Shown piece by piece: positions 20,301 through 27,343 of a stretch of 64,000 nt of DNA. Made by a program: the position numbers and the translations under genes. Source of the stretch: a virus; the IMG/VR virus record IMGVR_UViG_3300007609_001486, positions 1-64,000 of that record. The stretch is one strand, 5' to 3'. How positions within the stretch are numbered: position 1 is the first letter of the stretch; each line of letters opens with the position of its first letter. Under the pieces are notes generated by a model. The model had not been told where the DNA came from and searched no databases. It saw nothing but the letters and a program-made list of their open reading frames with translations.

Positions 20301-22446
20301 GCCTGCGTCCTACAACTTGTTGTCAGAAAAAATAGAGCCTGTGGATGTGTTTGTAACCGAAGGCATTGCTGTGCACGACAGCGAATTGCTGGAAAAATAT
20401 CCTAGGAAGTATTGGTTGGATAATTTTGGCTATTCGATAACAGAAATATCTTTGATAGATGGAGGTAGCTTATATACTACCGCTCCTAGGGTAACCATAA
20501 CCGGCGGGTTTGGCAAAGGTGCAAAAGCCCAGGCGTTTATTGGATATGGCAGTGTTACAAAGATAATTGTAACCCATCCTGGCACCGGATACACAAAGCG
20601 CCCGACGGTGGAAATTCAACCTCCGCCTAATTCAGCTGGTACTACAGCAAGAGCAGTTGCGAATTTAGGAGATTCGCCTGTAAGATCAGTTAGCACAAGA
20701 TTGAAATTTGACAGAAATACTATTTCGAATCTTTATACAGCTGAGACTCTTGCAGAGACAGAAATATTCACGGGCACGGGTGCAGACACAGACTTCACTT
20801 TGAAATGGCCAATGGATTTAAAAACCACCAGTATCTCTGTAACCATTGACGGACAGGACATTTTCCAAAGCCAATTTGAAATTGAAAACACAATTGACAG
20901 TAGTAAATCCTATACCAGACAGCTTGGAAAAATCAGATTTGCTAATCCTCCTGCTAAAGATGCTGTGATTATAATAAATTATCACAAGAATATTTCTTTG
21001 CTTAATGCGGTTGACAGAATAAAATTTGCATATACTCCGGATACAGGAATGTTTGGTGCACCGAAACTAGACGAGAACAAGTACGATTATAGTCAGCTAA
21101 TGGAAGGCGTAGACTTTGGCGGAGTGGAAATCAAGAGCTTTGATTTTGTTACCAGTTCTGGTTGGGACACAGAAGGTTGGTTCAACGACATTTGGGACGA
21201 CGCTGAACCACCAGAAGACGAAGTTGTAACACTGGATGACTCCACAAATATTATCATATTAAACGAGCCTCTAGAAGACGGTGTAACATACAACATATAT
21301 CGTGTAAGTTATAAGGTTAACACAGACGGCATAGAAGAAATATACTCTAACGTAAGATTGGACGATCCAAACTTCGGCACGCCAGGCCAGACAAATTTAA
21401 ATGCTGTGTGTGCGCCTTTACAAGGAGACGGAAGTACCCAAGTGGTGGATTTGGATGACCTTGGAATTCGCGTAGATCCCCAGGCAGAAGAAGACAGGGT
21501 CACAATTGTTGTGAGAAAAACTACTAGCGATGGCGCTATGACTCCGGATAGAAACATTTATGATGCAGACATAGATGGTGGTAGGTTAGATTATGGTAAT
21601 GCAAAAGGTGTAAATGCGGAAGAAATTGTTATAGATGGCGACGGATTCGTCACCGAATTCAATGCCGGCGGCGTAGAAGAACTGGTTCCTGGACAGATAT
21701 TGGATACTTTAGATATGCAAGTCACAACCAAAGGAGATGACTCAAGCACCGTGGTTAAGTATAGAATATTCAAAGACATATTGAACAGAACCAGTTATAA
21801 GAGAATTGACACGGCCGCCACTGTATTGACAGAGGCCCTAGGACAAGATGATCTCAGCATTGTGGTTGAAAGCACAGAAAACTTGCCCACTCCAAATCGT
21901 AATCGTAATTTACCAGGCGTGATTTGGTTAGGAAAAGAAAGAATAGAATATTTTGTAAAAGAAGAAAACAAGCTGAGACAAATACGCAGGGGTACACTAG
22001 GGACCGGAGTTGCAAATGTCCATCCAGTAGGCACGGAAGTATATGACCAAAGTGCGCTGAAAAACATACCATATAGAGATCTAGAACAAACTCAAACTGC
22101 AACTAATGTAGACGAAGTTGTGCTTAATTTCCGTCCTGCATCAGCCTCAGAATTTGAGATGTTTGTTAACGGAATTCGTTTAAATGGGCGCGATGTTGCT
22201 GAGTTTGATCCTGCTAAAGATCAAGATTCCCCAGAAGGCGATGTAATTCGCGCGGCAGATTTTGAATTGGATTACTCCAGCGAAGATGGAGATGTCAAGG
22301 TAATAATAACGAATTCTGATATTTTGGAAATGTCCACAAAAAATATCGTTATCGTAAGAAAGGCAGGCAGCCTATGGCAAAACCGCGGAGAGTCACTGGC
22401 TGAAACAAATACAAATATAGGATTTTTCTTAAGATCTGGAAACTAA
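8368..22446 (+). CDS. giant modular virion protein (4,692 aa), in the gp7 position
   Basis: A single uninterrupted 14.1-kb frame starting 12 bases after gene 6 with AAGGATAATAATT upstream. Position suggests baseplate wedge gp7, but T4 gp7 is only 1,032 residues and I cannot confirm homology. Modules seen, in order: N-terminal anchoring region (about 20-130); cupredoxin-like pattern SLRLFRGQKYRFEIDTPGH (about 190-210); five W..xxxY..G/DxxVxxxxxxYxA units resembling CBM5/12 carbohydrate-binding modules at about 1570, 1827, 2337, 2965 and 3021; FG-GAP/propeller-like repeats (NFGQSISVSDDGEYLAIGAP at about 2306; others at about 2245, 2920, 3082, 3141, 3188); paired GxGY...P repeats at about 3661-3725 and 4028-4088; and a C-terminal module with ERIEYF...RRGTLGTG. 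It probably forms a large baseplate or fibre structure that contacts surface glycans. Confidence 0.7.
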   Translation: MSSNEQNEFGSPTPGDNNRQSARFLPRFFRSEANLKFLQATVDQLTQPGVAEKLSGFFGRTIAKGFKSEDNYIGDVNKDRLDYQFEPALVIKDVFDNVTFYKDYNDYINTLKFFNVNTANHDKINQQESYPWNPNIDWDKFVNFREYYWLPDGPLSVPVQGQARDVTSTFTVTVEEADGDFAFVFNGKNTRNPSLRLFRGQKYRFEIDTPGHPFAVAVTRSFTPGNAVIVATREGIRQDGLFDSQLYGETYDIGDWLVLPQSGSVTFEDDENVSTLYPDGIRYISEAGNEIANVYIEKGILEFTVPFNSPDRLYYISQNSIDTSGLFKIYDIEENSFLDVEEDIIGKKYYTSSNGVEFTNGLKVSFRGNTQPEEYSSGEYYVEGVGNSIKLIPKENLTITTSFNNDVLQPFDEQAFDELPFGSAKSYPIKKDYLTVSRESADLNAWSRSNRWFHRTVIEDSFRYNEIPIDLKDSQKAKRPIIEFEPGLKLYNYGTFAKQFVDVVDTFTKDVFSTIEGSVGYNIDGVDLIEGMRVLFTADTDVLVNGAIYEVKYVNIDNANRITLIPTLDTLPQLFENVLVQQGKTYAGKIFFYNGSTWKLAQDKTDVNQAPLFDLCCPQGEFYGDTEIFNSTSFKGCKVFSYKQGSGAVDPELGFPLSYRNINNTGDIVFDFNLLTDSFNLQINEELVTVKTDTAFLRKYSDRTNFVYQNGWSSVPVISKQKVLRQYTVSPSQRSVFEIDVYENAAILEDLEVSVFVNNEIRTDYSIDVSGDRVVVRFTNLLELDDVVLLKTHSSAAKNNTGLYEIPSNLEKNPLNEDIVDFTLGEVIDHVGSMIEDIPDFAGTFPGNSNIRDLGNLDIYGKRFLKHSGPWNLPAFSITSKEFNIVRAIEYGKTEYSKFKRNFIKIATDLGFTGETKQHVDKILTELNLEKVSTQPFYFSDMVGYKSGNSIQYEVIDEENPFYNLTELFALDNLNNQAVNIYLNGAQLLFDRDYYFTAEGFAYIDAGQKLGDTIEIVEYSSTDGSYIPPTPTKLGLYPRFEPEITIDEQWLDSTADNVDARIAHAIYGENLNNHLQRGWFYPVYLDRKTAMQNDANETVVVLRLKGSSKVFYAPANKFVAGSLTPTEEYKEYPIGHAFVTGHDGSFTKCYKDYRDILWLELEKRIYNNIKIDYAKTQINIHDYVGGRFRDTGLTDSDIDRILIKDFTAWNRIVKADYTENKFFQNQNQFTFNYSQTSSVVDDRNLPGFWRAVYKDAFDTDRPHTHPWEMLGFTRKPIWWETQYGAPPYTSNNTILWRDLEDGVIRKPDSTPVLDSKYTRPGLRDFLPVDSQGQLKPPVSANYAKNIIVRNLDDSFKFGDNAPVESAWRRSSEYAFSLIKAILLNRPSDFLGKGFDVARIQRNLAGQFVYTETGKNTQLTNLVFPNTYSDNFRIPTSGLVNYIYNLIGSNVLSVYDDYKNNIKAIRNQLGFKLGGFTDKQKINLILQSKSPSEENSQGLFVPQDNFEIFLNTSSPIDNVNYSGVIIELRADGFIVQGYDSETPIFKYYKTISTQGDPTVVVGAEAEDVVQWTPNRVYVKGQIVENAFAYYRVTQDFTSGSSFDLENLAKLSELPVTGGQRAQFRNGFDKNFILELTYGSKLADVQSVVDFILGYGEYLKDQGFIFDYFDTDFQKVEDWKTAAKEFLFWSAQGWSEGTVISVSPAAYKLMLKRDFSVADDIFDRFYEYSLLSENGNPLPREFGTILREKNSFSLSVDNTDNGIYNLTVPLVQKEHVVLLDNKTVFSDILYQPYSGYRQERIKVLGFRSDNWNGSLNIPGFVFDDAKVTEWEPWQDYEIGSLVKHKEFFYVAIETAYGSAEFNFNFWNRLSNQPEPQLMTNFDFRANQFTDYYDVDSIGFDRDQQRLAQHLIGYQKRDYLANIINDDVSQFKFYQGFIKDKGTRNAIDKLFDALGGNESGLDFYEEWAVQSGIYGQSDKIRQLGIPLKEDKILESPQGIELVDYIPNDIFDTTYRVRPDDLITRPEDFSINCFPTKQLDEYILTGGYVHEDDIDYKIESVLELQNVDVNLMNIGEYIWVTDVSPNDWNVFRIINSNITVNSLTVNPEQNTLGETTATIEFASTELPDIRENDVIAILGAQLYDVTGFYQITEAVSGNILVIEIPEDNSFQDFVDEEFECVVLKSERVDSFANFNDVAQESRLDDQKVWVDSFRSDLEWAMLQNTKVYSKITEQINPNDIEDSSAAQDVSNRFGTDIASSNDNRFVFVSAPGFADGEVYFYRRNQDTDELVLNDSINNPGFNLYQLEQSNFGQSISVSDDGEYLAIGAPAASEVKTKYKKDWLSTREYAKGDIVRHKGSLWRAQRTILPEVGDKKYKTFDSHYLMEDRKNDSAVLQTLITGSPLLPGRQVNHLLVRAPADLYLASTPGDWLKLAWNEFTYFNGQIDTARYPFDNTIQQIGFDGQNNFLDGFHQIKEKVDKIFFLPQFDILLQVGDTVQTNSGFAIVCYVDFRLGDMTIYLKDIRGNFDATGTLERFNFRDASVEIIGEYQEIDYGFVEDFNGFWAIALDSSDEGIAFNDNNTNYFTDDVYFDEGKGLVIADLIKESVYPAQKNRNTYLNITDEIKRLGTVTTTNLKASMLHNLGEYWVARMSTSVTAELSQRDTVGFYLNDEISTPYFDRVAEIGLEFSQLNKIDHVIEDIWDGYIDVTVNAEDPNTRELLLFAEGDIVRDKQRPFNIFQQPADIPLDLGNEAEVVFVKNNIGGRFDRQRIYIRILNGNWNLQNNIAVTNISRERQENGNLVERIMGDIVDYRNDVVVPNSNAGIGKFLVVTSETVSGVDFEIQDAEYHINSFSELDAPAIPPSVPSSLNRDYEQVFNISANTAGIAGEQNTGAVVILRKSGPNAYSLSKVITSEKNFDIENAEFGKQVRLVQNGINYSLYVSSNANNSESGFVEIFEHGPVADSNFKGTWNPDLPYVKDDVVLHLGNYYLAKININTQTQTSIFNTNFWTEISWRRSTDIDFRGQWTPGEEYIKDSVVQYENELYVALTNISSANSQQNPQLDSDRWLRNSESIVIDGSITDSSVDEFAEEFAINNSGDVLVIKSKTLSPDPVTQFSIYRKALSGNYVKQDATINIQSSDVNFDLDYEGNTLALGIPDNNDAGQNVGKLIIYNLSDQSQTVIYPPAIENLRSFGYMVAFNQTSLIVGAIDLVSDQGKALVYEVLRNQFIYSEIIAFDRPVDSTSQKLHGRNNHIYVGVPNSENNLFTGSFVDFRKDQNSLGWTVARELIPSVDLEKINGVFLYNKRTEQKITSLDYIDPVQGKIAGPAEQNISYKVPYDPAQYNVGDTANDVNWAEEHVGKIWWNTGNARFTYAYQGDINYQRSNWNELQPGATVDVYEWVESNLLPSSWDSITNTAQGDVLGITGVTLYGNDRYSKRFTYDRESQTFREVYYYWVKNKRTVPNIEGRTLSALDIARLIAQPREQGYRHVNFLSDNRLVLNNCKPLIENEDVVLNIDYVLDKLDDQNTHSAYQIITDGLASSVPHTDIEQKWFDSLIGVDKNQKSVPDISLPENQKYGVQTRPRQSMFRNRPEALKQVITRTNIALESNLIVDDRDISDLLQADEIPNQASGLYDLSVDTKDEMLLLGVKFTQAELKPVIINGRIIRVEIINRGRGYKLPPSYVVQGTGSEAAIDLDINNLGQITAARVTNPGKNYDGNTKITVRPFAVLVNTDEDAQGRWSIYNYQSDNDSWFRTRIQTFDVSRYWEYADWYDQGFNQLSEIDHYVDAQYQLNALEDNIGDTIKIANVGSGGWLLLRKINNTDQNSAVDYEVVGRQNGTIQFKASLYDYNLGGPGFDNRSFGELFYDDTPTTELRIILETIRDKLFTGNLRTEYNQLFIASLRYVLNEQKNPDWFFKTSFVKLAHSAGTLDQDLTYNFDNLQSYVDYVNEVKPFSTVVREFVSHYTKNEDSNTSVSDFDLPASYNLLSEKIEPVDVFVTEGIAVHDSELLEKYPRKYWLDNFGYSITEISLIDGGSLYTTAPRVTITGGFGKGAKAQAFIGYGSVTKIIVTHPGTGYTKRPTVEIQPPPNSAGTTARAVANLGDSPVRSVSTRLKFDRNTISNLYTAETLAETEIFTGTGADTDFTLKWPMDLKTTSISVTIDGQDIFQSQFEIENTIDSSKSYTRQLGKIRFANPPAKDAVIIINYHKNISLLNAVDRIKFAYTPDTGMFGAPKLDENKYDYSQLMEGVDFGGVEIKSFDFVTSSGWDTEGWFNDIWDDAEPPEDEVVTLDDSTNIIILNEPLEDGVTYNIYRVSYKVNTDGIEEIYSNVRLDDPNFGTPGQTNLNAVCAPLQGDGSTQVVDLDDLGIRVDPQAEEDRVTIVVRKTTSDGAMTPDRNIYDADIDGGRLDYGNAKGVNAEEIVIDGDGFVTEFNAGGVEELVPGQILDTLDMQVTTKGDDSSTVVKYRIFKDILNRTSYKRIDTAATVLTEALGQDDLSIVVESTENLPTPNRNRNLPGVIWLGKERIEYFVKEENKLRQIRRGTLGTGVANVHPVGTEVYDQSALKNIPYRDLEQTQTATNVDEVVLNFRPASASEFEMFVNGIRLNGRDVAEFDPAKDQDSPEGDVIRAADFELDYSSEDGDVKVIITNSDILEMSTKNIVIVRKAGSLWQNRGESLAETNTNIGFFLRSGN

Positions 22447-22452
22447 TAAATA
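22445..22452 (+). promoter_or_regulatory. T4-type late promoter
   Basis: AATAAATA, overlapping the stop codon of the giant gene and ending 19 bases before the next start, fits the late consensus TATAAATA except for the first base. TATAGGA lies between it and the ATG as ribosome site. Confidence 0.55.
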
Positions 22453-22471
22453 CACGTATAGGAAAACACAA

Positions 22472-23086
22472 ATGAACAGTCTAAAAGATTTAAATGGAAT
22501 TTCAGTGCAAGGTCATATAAAAATCTATGATCCGCAGAGCCAAGAAATTTACATCGAAAAAAGAAATGCAATCCATTACGAAAATATGAGTGTGGCCTTG
22601 GCAGAAAGTATTGCTAATCTAGGTCAAGGATTTATCTACGAAATCAGTTTCGGAAATGGAGGAACCAGTGTTGACCCAACCGGAATAATAGCATACTTGA
22701 CTCCTAACAGCACCGGAACCAACGCAGATTTATACAATCAGACATATTCCAAAGTGGTAGTAGATGACGGTACGCTGAACACAAATCCTGCACAGAACTT
22801 TATTGAAACAAGACATGTAAGCGGAACGAATTACACAGATGTTTTGGTAAGCGTGTTGCTAGACTACGATGAACCAGAAGGCCAAGAAGCCTTTGATAAT
22901 GCCACTGATATGGAGAGTAATTTTGTGTTCGACGAACTCGGACTGAGAAGCAGATCCGCCGACCCTAATGGCACCGGTAGGCTTATCACCCATGTGATTT
23001 TTCATCCCGTGCAAAAAAGTCTCAACAGACAAATTCAAATCGATTACACTGTGCGAATTCAAAGTCTGAGCGGAGGTAATCTATAA
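22472..23086 (+). CDS. small virion-associated protein of unknown function
   Basis: A 204-residue protein that I cannot assign to a named family. Its N-terminus (ISVQGHIKIYDPQSQEIYIE) and the core IYEISFGNGGTSVDPTGIIA are beta-rich, with no signal peptide or membrane segment and no cysteines, which suits a baseplate or fibre-base component. The end (LNRQIQIDYTVRIQSLSGG) is a predicted beta-strand pair. It has its own late-type promoter, follows the giant structural gene and overlaps the next fibre-like gene by one base (TAATG), so it is almost certainly translated with the fibre genes. A gp8- or connector-like role is possible but not shown. Confidence 0.7.
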   Translation: MNSLKDLNGISVQGHIKIYDPQSQEIYIEKRNAIHYENMSVALAESIANLGQGFIYEISFGNGGTSVDPTGIIAYLTPNSTGTNADLYNQTYSKVVVDDGTLNTNPAQNFIETRHVSGTNYTDVLVSVLLDYDEPEGQEAFDNATDMESNFVFDELGLRSRSADPNGTGRLITHVIFHPVQKSLNRQIQIDYTVRIQSLSGGNL

Positions 23087-25437
23087 TGCCCTACAGTATT
23101 AGATTCACAGATTTTCAAAACAAAGGCGAAATAGTAGTAGAAGATAGCACGTTAAACACAGACACAAGCCTAAGCATTCCTGGCAAAGGTGCCACAGGAT
23201 ATGGAAAATCTGTGGCAGAGAATTTCCTACATCTTCTAGAAAATTTCGCAGGGTCTAATGAACCTACTAATCCGATAGAAGGTCAACTATGGTACGACAC
23301 TAGCAATGGTGTCGACCAACTTAAAATTTATGATGCTACCCAATGGAGAACTGCTAGCGGATTTACCAAAAGTGGAAGCCAACCTGCCGCGTCACAGAGC
23401 GAAGCAGGAGATCTATGGGTAGATGTTAACAACCAACAATTATTTGTTTACACCGGAAACAGTTGGCAACTTATTGGACCAGAATTTGGTTCGGGTTTGC
23501 TTACTGGAGGCCAGGCAGAAAAAGTCATTGACATTGACAATATTGAAAGACAGGTATTCACTGTAAAGATTGACGATGTACCTTTTCTAATCTTAAGTGG
23601 CATTGAGTTCACTCCAAAAGCCAAAATTCCAGGATTTACAACTATCAAACAGGGGTTCAACCTAAAGAATGACAATCCACTGGTCGCAAATAATCCCATT
23701 AAATTTGTCGGTGTAGCAGAATCTGCTAAATCTTTGACCGTAGAAACAGATTCAGGGTCACAGAATGTGCAGTCTGAAAACTTTATTAGAAAAGACGCCC
23801 CTGGGATAATAGATGAGACGCTGAAAATTAAGAACAATGCAGGTATTAATGTAGGAGTTGATGATCAATTTGGTCTAGTAATTAACCAGAACAGTGTTGA
23901 GTTGCGCAATAATGTAAACGTAAGTTCTGTAGACGTCATCCTCAGGGATAGAAATGCATTTAATAACATTCTCAGGGTCAAAAGTGATAAAAGAGTGGGC
24001 ATTAATAATTTGGCGCCTGAAGCTGAGTTGGATGTGGTGGGTAACATCAAAGTATCTCCATTTTCTGACAATGTTGACAGCGGAAAAATTCTAATCACAA
24101 ACAAGACAGACAGCACTGCATTTGACAGCGGTTCATTTGTCACACAAGGCGGCGCTGGCGTTGCGATGAATTTGAATGTAGGCGCCGATCTAGGAGTGAA
24201 CGGGGTGAGCACATTCAACAACGATCTTAAACCGTTACCTGGTAGCCGTCCTAACATAGGCGAGCAGTCTAACATCTTTGGAAATGTATATGCGGACAGT
24301 TTTGTAGGAAATCTGCAAGGAGATGTAACTGGCAGACTGAGTGGTATATCTGAGTTCGCAAACCAGCTTACTAATGCTACAACCTTCAACGTTAATGGTG
24401 ATGTGGAAAGTGACAGTTTTGATTTTGACGGCGCAACCGGCGGCAACACCAAGACATTTAATATTTCTATCAAAAACAGTTTTATTGCAAACAAAACACA
24501 GATAAGCAGTGTGGATAATTCAGACGAATTAATCGTAAACAAGGTCACTGGTAACACAGGTGTGTTTAAAGTAAGCAAGATTGATTTCTTAAAAAGTGTG
24601 CCGGTTACTCCGATAGGAACTCTAGTACCTTACGCAGGACAAACTGCGCCCACAGGTTGGTTGTTATGTGACGGTTCTGTGGTTCTTAAGAGCGATTACA
24701 ACGATTTATGGCAAACTATCGGCCACAGTTTTAGAGATCCTACCCTGCTCGAAGACGGCGGCGCACTCAGTTTTGCGTTACCTGACATGCGAGGCCGTTT
24801 CCCATTAGGTGTAGACAACATGGGCGGCCAAGCGGCAAACAGAGTAACTAGTTCAATCCAGAGTTTTACAAATGTGCGTGGCGAAAACACGATTGGAACG
24901 GGCTTCAATGCTGTGTTTAATGTGCAGTCCAGCGTGGGTGTATATAGTGTACAAATTGCACAGGCAGGACAAAACTATCAAGTAGGTGACAGAATTTTAA
25001 TCACAGGTGACATATTCGGTGGTGCTAGTCCTACCCACGATCTTGCAATTACAGTTACTAATGTTACTAATGGTGCAATTACGAATTTTACATTCGATGG
25101 TACAGCGTTCCAAGGCGCTGGGCCAGATCAAGTAGGATCTAATGCTGGACTTCAAAGCAGAGCAATTGAAGTAAGGAATCTGCCAGAGCACGAGCACGAC
25201 TTACAAGGCGATCAAAGCCAATTCTATGCAGTTTCACAAAGACCGCAAGATCCCGATAATCCGGGACAATTGCAAACAGATAACGATGCTATTCCTATTG
25301 CGCTTGAGCCAGGCGCTACAGGATTCCAAGGTGTTCCTAACACAGGGGGCGTAGACGCATCTACTACGCTGGGAGTGCCACTTAATGTAATGAATCCGTA
25401 TTTGGCTTTGAATTATCTAATTTATGCAGGGACCTAA
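23086..25437 (+). CDS. tail-fibre-like protein with tail-collar domain
   Basis: 783 residues, first of three tandem paralogues. Residues about 1-130 hold the shared N-terminal module: TGYGKSVAENFLHLLENFAG, then PIEGQLWYDTS and AGDLWVDVNNQQLFVYTG, and a GP segment. The middle is rich in beta-helix-like D/N/G repeats. Residues about 505-590 are a phage tail-collar domain (GTLVPYAGQTAPTGWLLCDG, then LPDMRGRFPLGVDNMGG), which in T4 gp12-type fibres precedes the receptor-binding tip. A GxNY...G-type repeat unit (about 620-690) sits inside the collar-to-tip region before LPEHEHDL. By analogy it is a trimeric fibre that binds the host surface. Confidence 0.85.
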   Translation: MPYSIRFTDFQNKGEIVVEDSTLNTDTSLSIPGKGATGYGKSVAENFLHLLENFAGSNEPTNPIEGQLWYDTSNGVDQLKIYDATQWRTASGFTKSGSQPAASQSEAGDLWVDVNNQQLFVYTGNSWQLIGPEFGSGLLTGGQAEKVIDIDNIERQVFTVKIDDVPFLILSGIEFTPKAKIPGFTTIKQGFNLKNDNPLVANNPIKFVGVAESAKSLTVETDSGSQNVQSENFIRKDAPGIIDETLKIKNNAGINVGVDDQFGLVINQNSVELRNNVNVSSVDVILRDRNAFNNILRVKSDKRVGINNLAPEAELDVVGNIKVSPFSDNVDSGKILITNKTDSTAFDSGSFVTQGGAGVAMNLNVGADLGVNGVSTFNNDLKPLPGSRPNIGEQSNIFGNVYADSFVGNLQGDVTGRLSGISEFANQLTNATTFNVNGDVESDSFDFDGATGGNTKTFNISIKNSFIANKTQISSVDNSDELIVNKVTGNTGVFKVSKIDFLKSVPVTPIGTLVPYAGQTAPTGWLLCDGSVVLKSDYNDLWQTIGHSFRDPTLLEDGGALSFALPDMRGRFPLGVDNMGGQAANRVTSSIQSFTNVRGENTIGTGFNAVFNVQSSVGVYSVQIAQAGQNYQVGDRILITGDIFGGASPTHDLAITVTNVTNGAITNFTFDGTAFQGAGPDQVGSNAGLQSRAIEVRNLPEHEHDLQGDQSQFYAVSQRPQDPDNPGQLQTDNDAIPIALEPGATGFQGVPNTGGVDASTTLGVPLNVMNPYLALNYLIYAGT

Positions 25438-25439
25438 AC

Positions 25440-27308
25440 ATGAGTTATCAACTTAATAAGACAGACGGCACAATATTAGTTGAATTAGTAGATGGAAGAT
25501 TAGATACTAGTTCAACAAATTTAACTTTAGTAGGAAGGGGGTATCGTGGATACGGTGAAGTCTTCAATGAAAACTTCATAAAACTTCTAGAAAATTTTGC
25601 AAACACTTCTGCACCAAGTAATCCTCTTAGGGGACAAATATGGTGGGATACTGCAAACGATAAACTAAACATTTGGACAGGAGATCAATGGCGGGCGAAT
25701 GCAGAGCCTTACGTGCAGGCCACACAGCCACTAGACTTGTTGCCGGGGGAATTTTGGTATAACAGCAGAGATAACCAATTGTTCTTCACAAATAATTCTA
25801 GTGATCCTGTATTGATAGGTCCTTCATTTACATCCAGTCAGGGAAAAAGCGGTCTTTTTGTTGAAAATATATTAAGTGCTGAAAATCAAACTTTCGCTAT
25901 TGTTAAATTATTTATTGCTAATTTAGCAGTTGGAGTTTTCAGCAACAGTGAATTTACTCCTGCTATTGAAAATAGAATCGAGGAATTAGTATCGGCCGAT
26001 AACCCCTTGGGAATTATTTTCAAAGGTTTTAATGCGTTTGACAAGGCACAATTCAAATACATAGGCACCGCCGAAAATGCTACAAAGCTTGAAGCACCTG
26101 ACGGAAGTTTGATTTCTGCAGATCAATTCTTGAGAGCGGATCAAAATTCTCTCATGCGCGGATCTTTGGAAATTAGAAACCAAAATGGATTGGTGTTCTC
26201 AACCGCAGGCGCAAGATATGTAAACATGCGACCTCAAGGGGAAAACTTTTTCATAGAAAATCAGCTAGCAAATTCCGACATTGCGTTAAGAGTGCGATCA
26301 CAAAAATTTCAAGGTAGTATTGTAAATGCTTTGTATGTGGATGCTAGCGAAGGCAGGATTGGAATTTTCAACAGAAGCCGCTTACCGGCATACACATTGG
26401 ATGTAGAAGGGGATATCAGAGTTACAGGCGACTTGTTAGTAGAAGGGACCAATTTAATAACCCAGACAGAAACAGTGCAGATTGAGGACAAAAATCTAGA
26501 GATTGGCCTTGTCTCAAGTCCGACAGATACTACAGCAGCCGATGGCGGCATCATTCTTAAAGGCACAACGGATAAAACAATCCTGTGGAAGCAAGATACC
26601 GGATCTTGGACGTTCAGTGAAAGCATTAATATTGATGATGCAGGAAATAGCTTATCAATAAATGGGAGCGAAAAGCTTTCTAACAACGCACTCACAAACA
26701 TAGAATTTGCCACAGATTTAAAAGAAATTGGCACTTTGGAATTCTTGAATGTGGATAATATTGGCATTGATGGAAATGATATCAGCAGCAGTTCTAATTT
26801 GCAATTAACAGCTGCGGATGATATTATCCTTACCACTACAGGACCAATGCAGTTTGCATCACCCAGACAGATCAAAAACGTTGCAACTCCAACAGGAGTA
26901 AATGATGTAACTAACAAAGCATATGTAGATTCTGAGATTGAATTGAGTCCAATAGTGATGACCTGGGATGTTACAGGATTAGATACAATACCCACATTCC
27001 TACTGGATTTGGCCGAATTTATAGACGACTTATATCCAGCGAACACAGCAAATGTGGGCAAGGTAGCTAGGTTACATACTTACAGCTACTCAGCAGTATC
27101 CTATACAGTGCCAAGCACCATTGCAAATGTGTTAGTAGATGCTAACGGCACATTGAATCAACAGGTAGTAGAAGCAATAGCATTTCAAAATATTCCATTT
27201 GGTAACCCCAATAGGAAGCTAGAAGAATTTGAAGTACAGTTGGTTGATCCAGGCACAGGAACACCTGTTCCTACATGGGTTCATCAGTCTACATTGCGAG
27301 ATTATTAA
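25440..27308 (+). CDS. fibre-like structural protein, paralogue 2
   Basis: 622 residues, starting two bases after the previous stop. It repeats the N-terminal module of its neighbours (YGEVFNENFIKLLENFANT, PLRGQIWWDTANDKLNIWTG, PGEFWYNSRDNQLFF), then continues with a beta-rich shaft (ALYVDASEGRIGIFNRSRLP, YTLDVEGDIRVTGDLLVEGT) of the kind found in phage fibres before trimerisation or chaperone regions. The C-terminus (NKAYVDSEIE ... PTWVHQS) lacks the collar domain and the C-terminal domain of the third paralogue, so the tips of the three differ while the anchor is shared. Probably a baseplate-attached fibre or pin. Confidence 0.8.
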   Translation: MSYQLNKTDGTILVELVDGRLDTSSTNLTLVGRGYRGYGEVFNENFIKLLENFANTSAPSNPLRGQIWWDTANDKLNIWTGDQWRANAEPYVQATQPLDLLPGEFWYNSRDNQLFFTNNSSDPVLIGPSFTSSQGKSGLFVENILSAENQTFAIVKLFIANLAVGVFSNSEFTPAIENRIEELVSADNPLGIIFKGFNAFDKAQFKYIGTAENATKLEAPDGSLISADQFLRADQNSLMRGSLEIRNQNGLVFSTAGARYVNMRPQGENFFIENQLANSDIALRVRSQKFQGSIVNALYVDASEGRIGIFNRSRLPAYTLDVEGDIRVTGDLLVEGTNLITQTETVQIEDKNLEIGLVSSPTDTTAADGGIILKGTTDKTILWKQDTGSWTFSESINIDDAGNSLSINGSEKLSNNALTNIEFATDLKEIGTLEFLNVDNIGIDGNDISSSSNLQLTAADDIILTTTGPMQFASPRQIKNVATPTGVNDVTNKAYVDSEIELSPIVMTWDVTGLDTIPTFLLDLAEFIDDLYPANTANVGKVARLHTYSYSAVSYTVPSTIANVLVDANGTLNQQVVEAIAFQNIPFGNPNRKLEEFEVQLVDPGTGTPVPTWVHQSTLRDY

Positions 27309-27316
27309 GATAAATA
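27309..27316 (+). promoter_or_regulatory. T4-type late promoter
   Basis: GATAAATA begins just after the previous stop codon and lies 27 bases before the next ATG; AACAGGGG between them can serve as ribosome site. Seven of eight bases match the late consensus. Confidence 0.55.
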
Positions 27317-27343
27317 TACTTTATAACAGGGGTTAAAAAAACA

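Noticed and set aside
23865-24578. 237-residue minus-strand open frame inside a fibre gene
   Set aside because: It lies wholly opposite a collar-domain fibre gene with clear homology, is hydrophobic and low in complexity, and has no ribosome site. It is a composition shadow.
26309-27061. 250-residue minus-strand open frame inside fibre paralogue 2
   Set aside because: Same reasons: opposite a supported coding gene, no recognisable motif, and a composition expected from reading the opposite strand.
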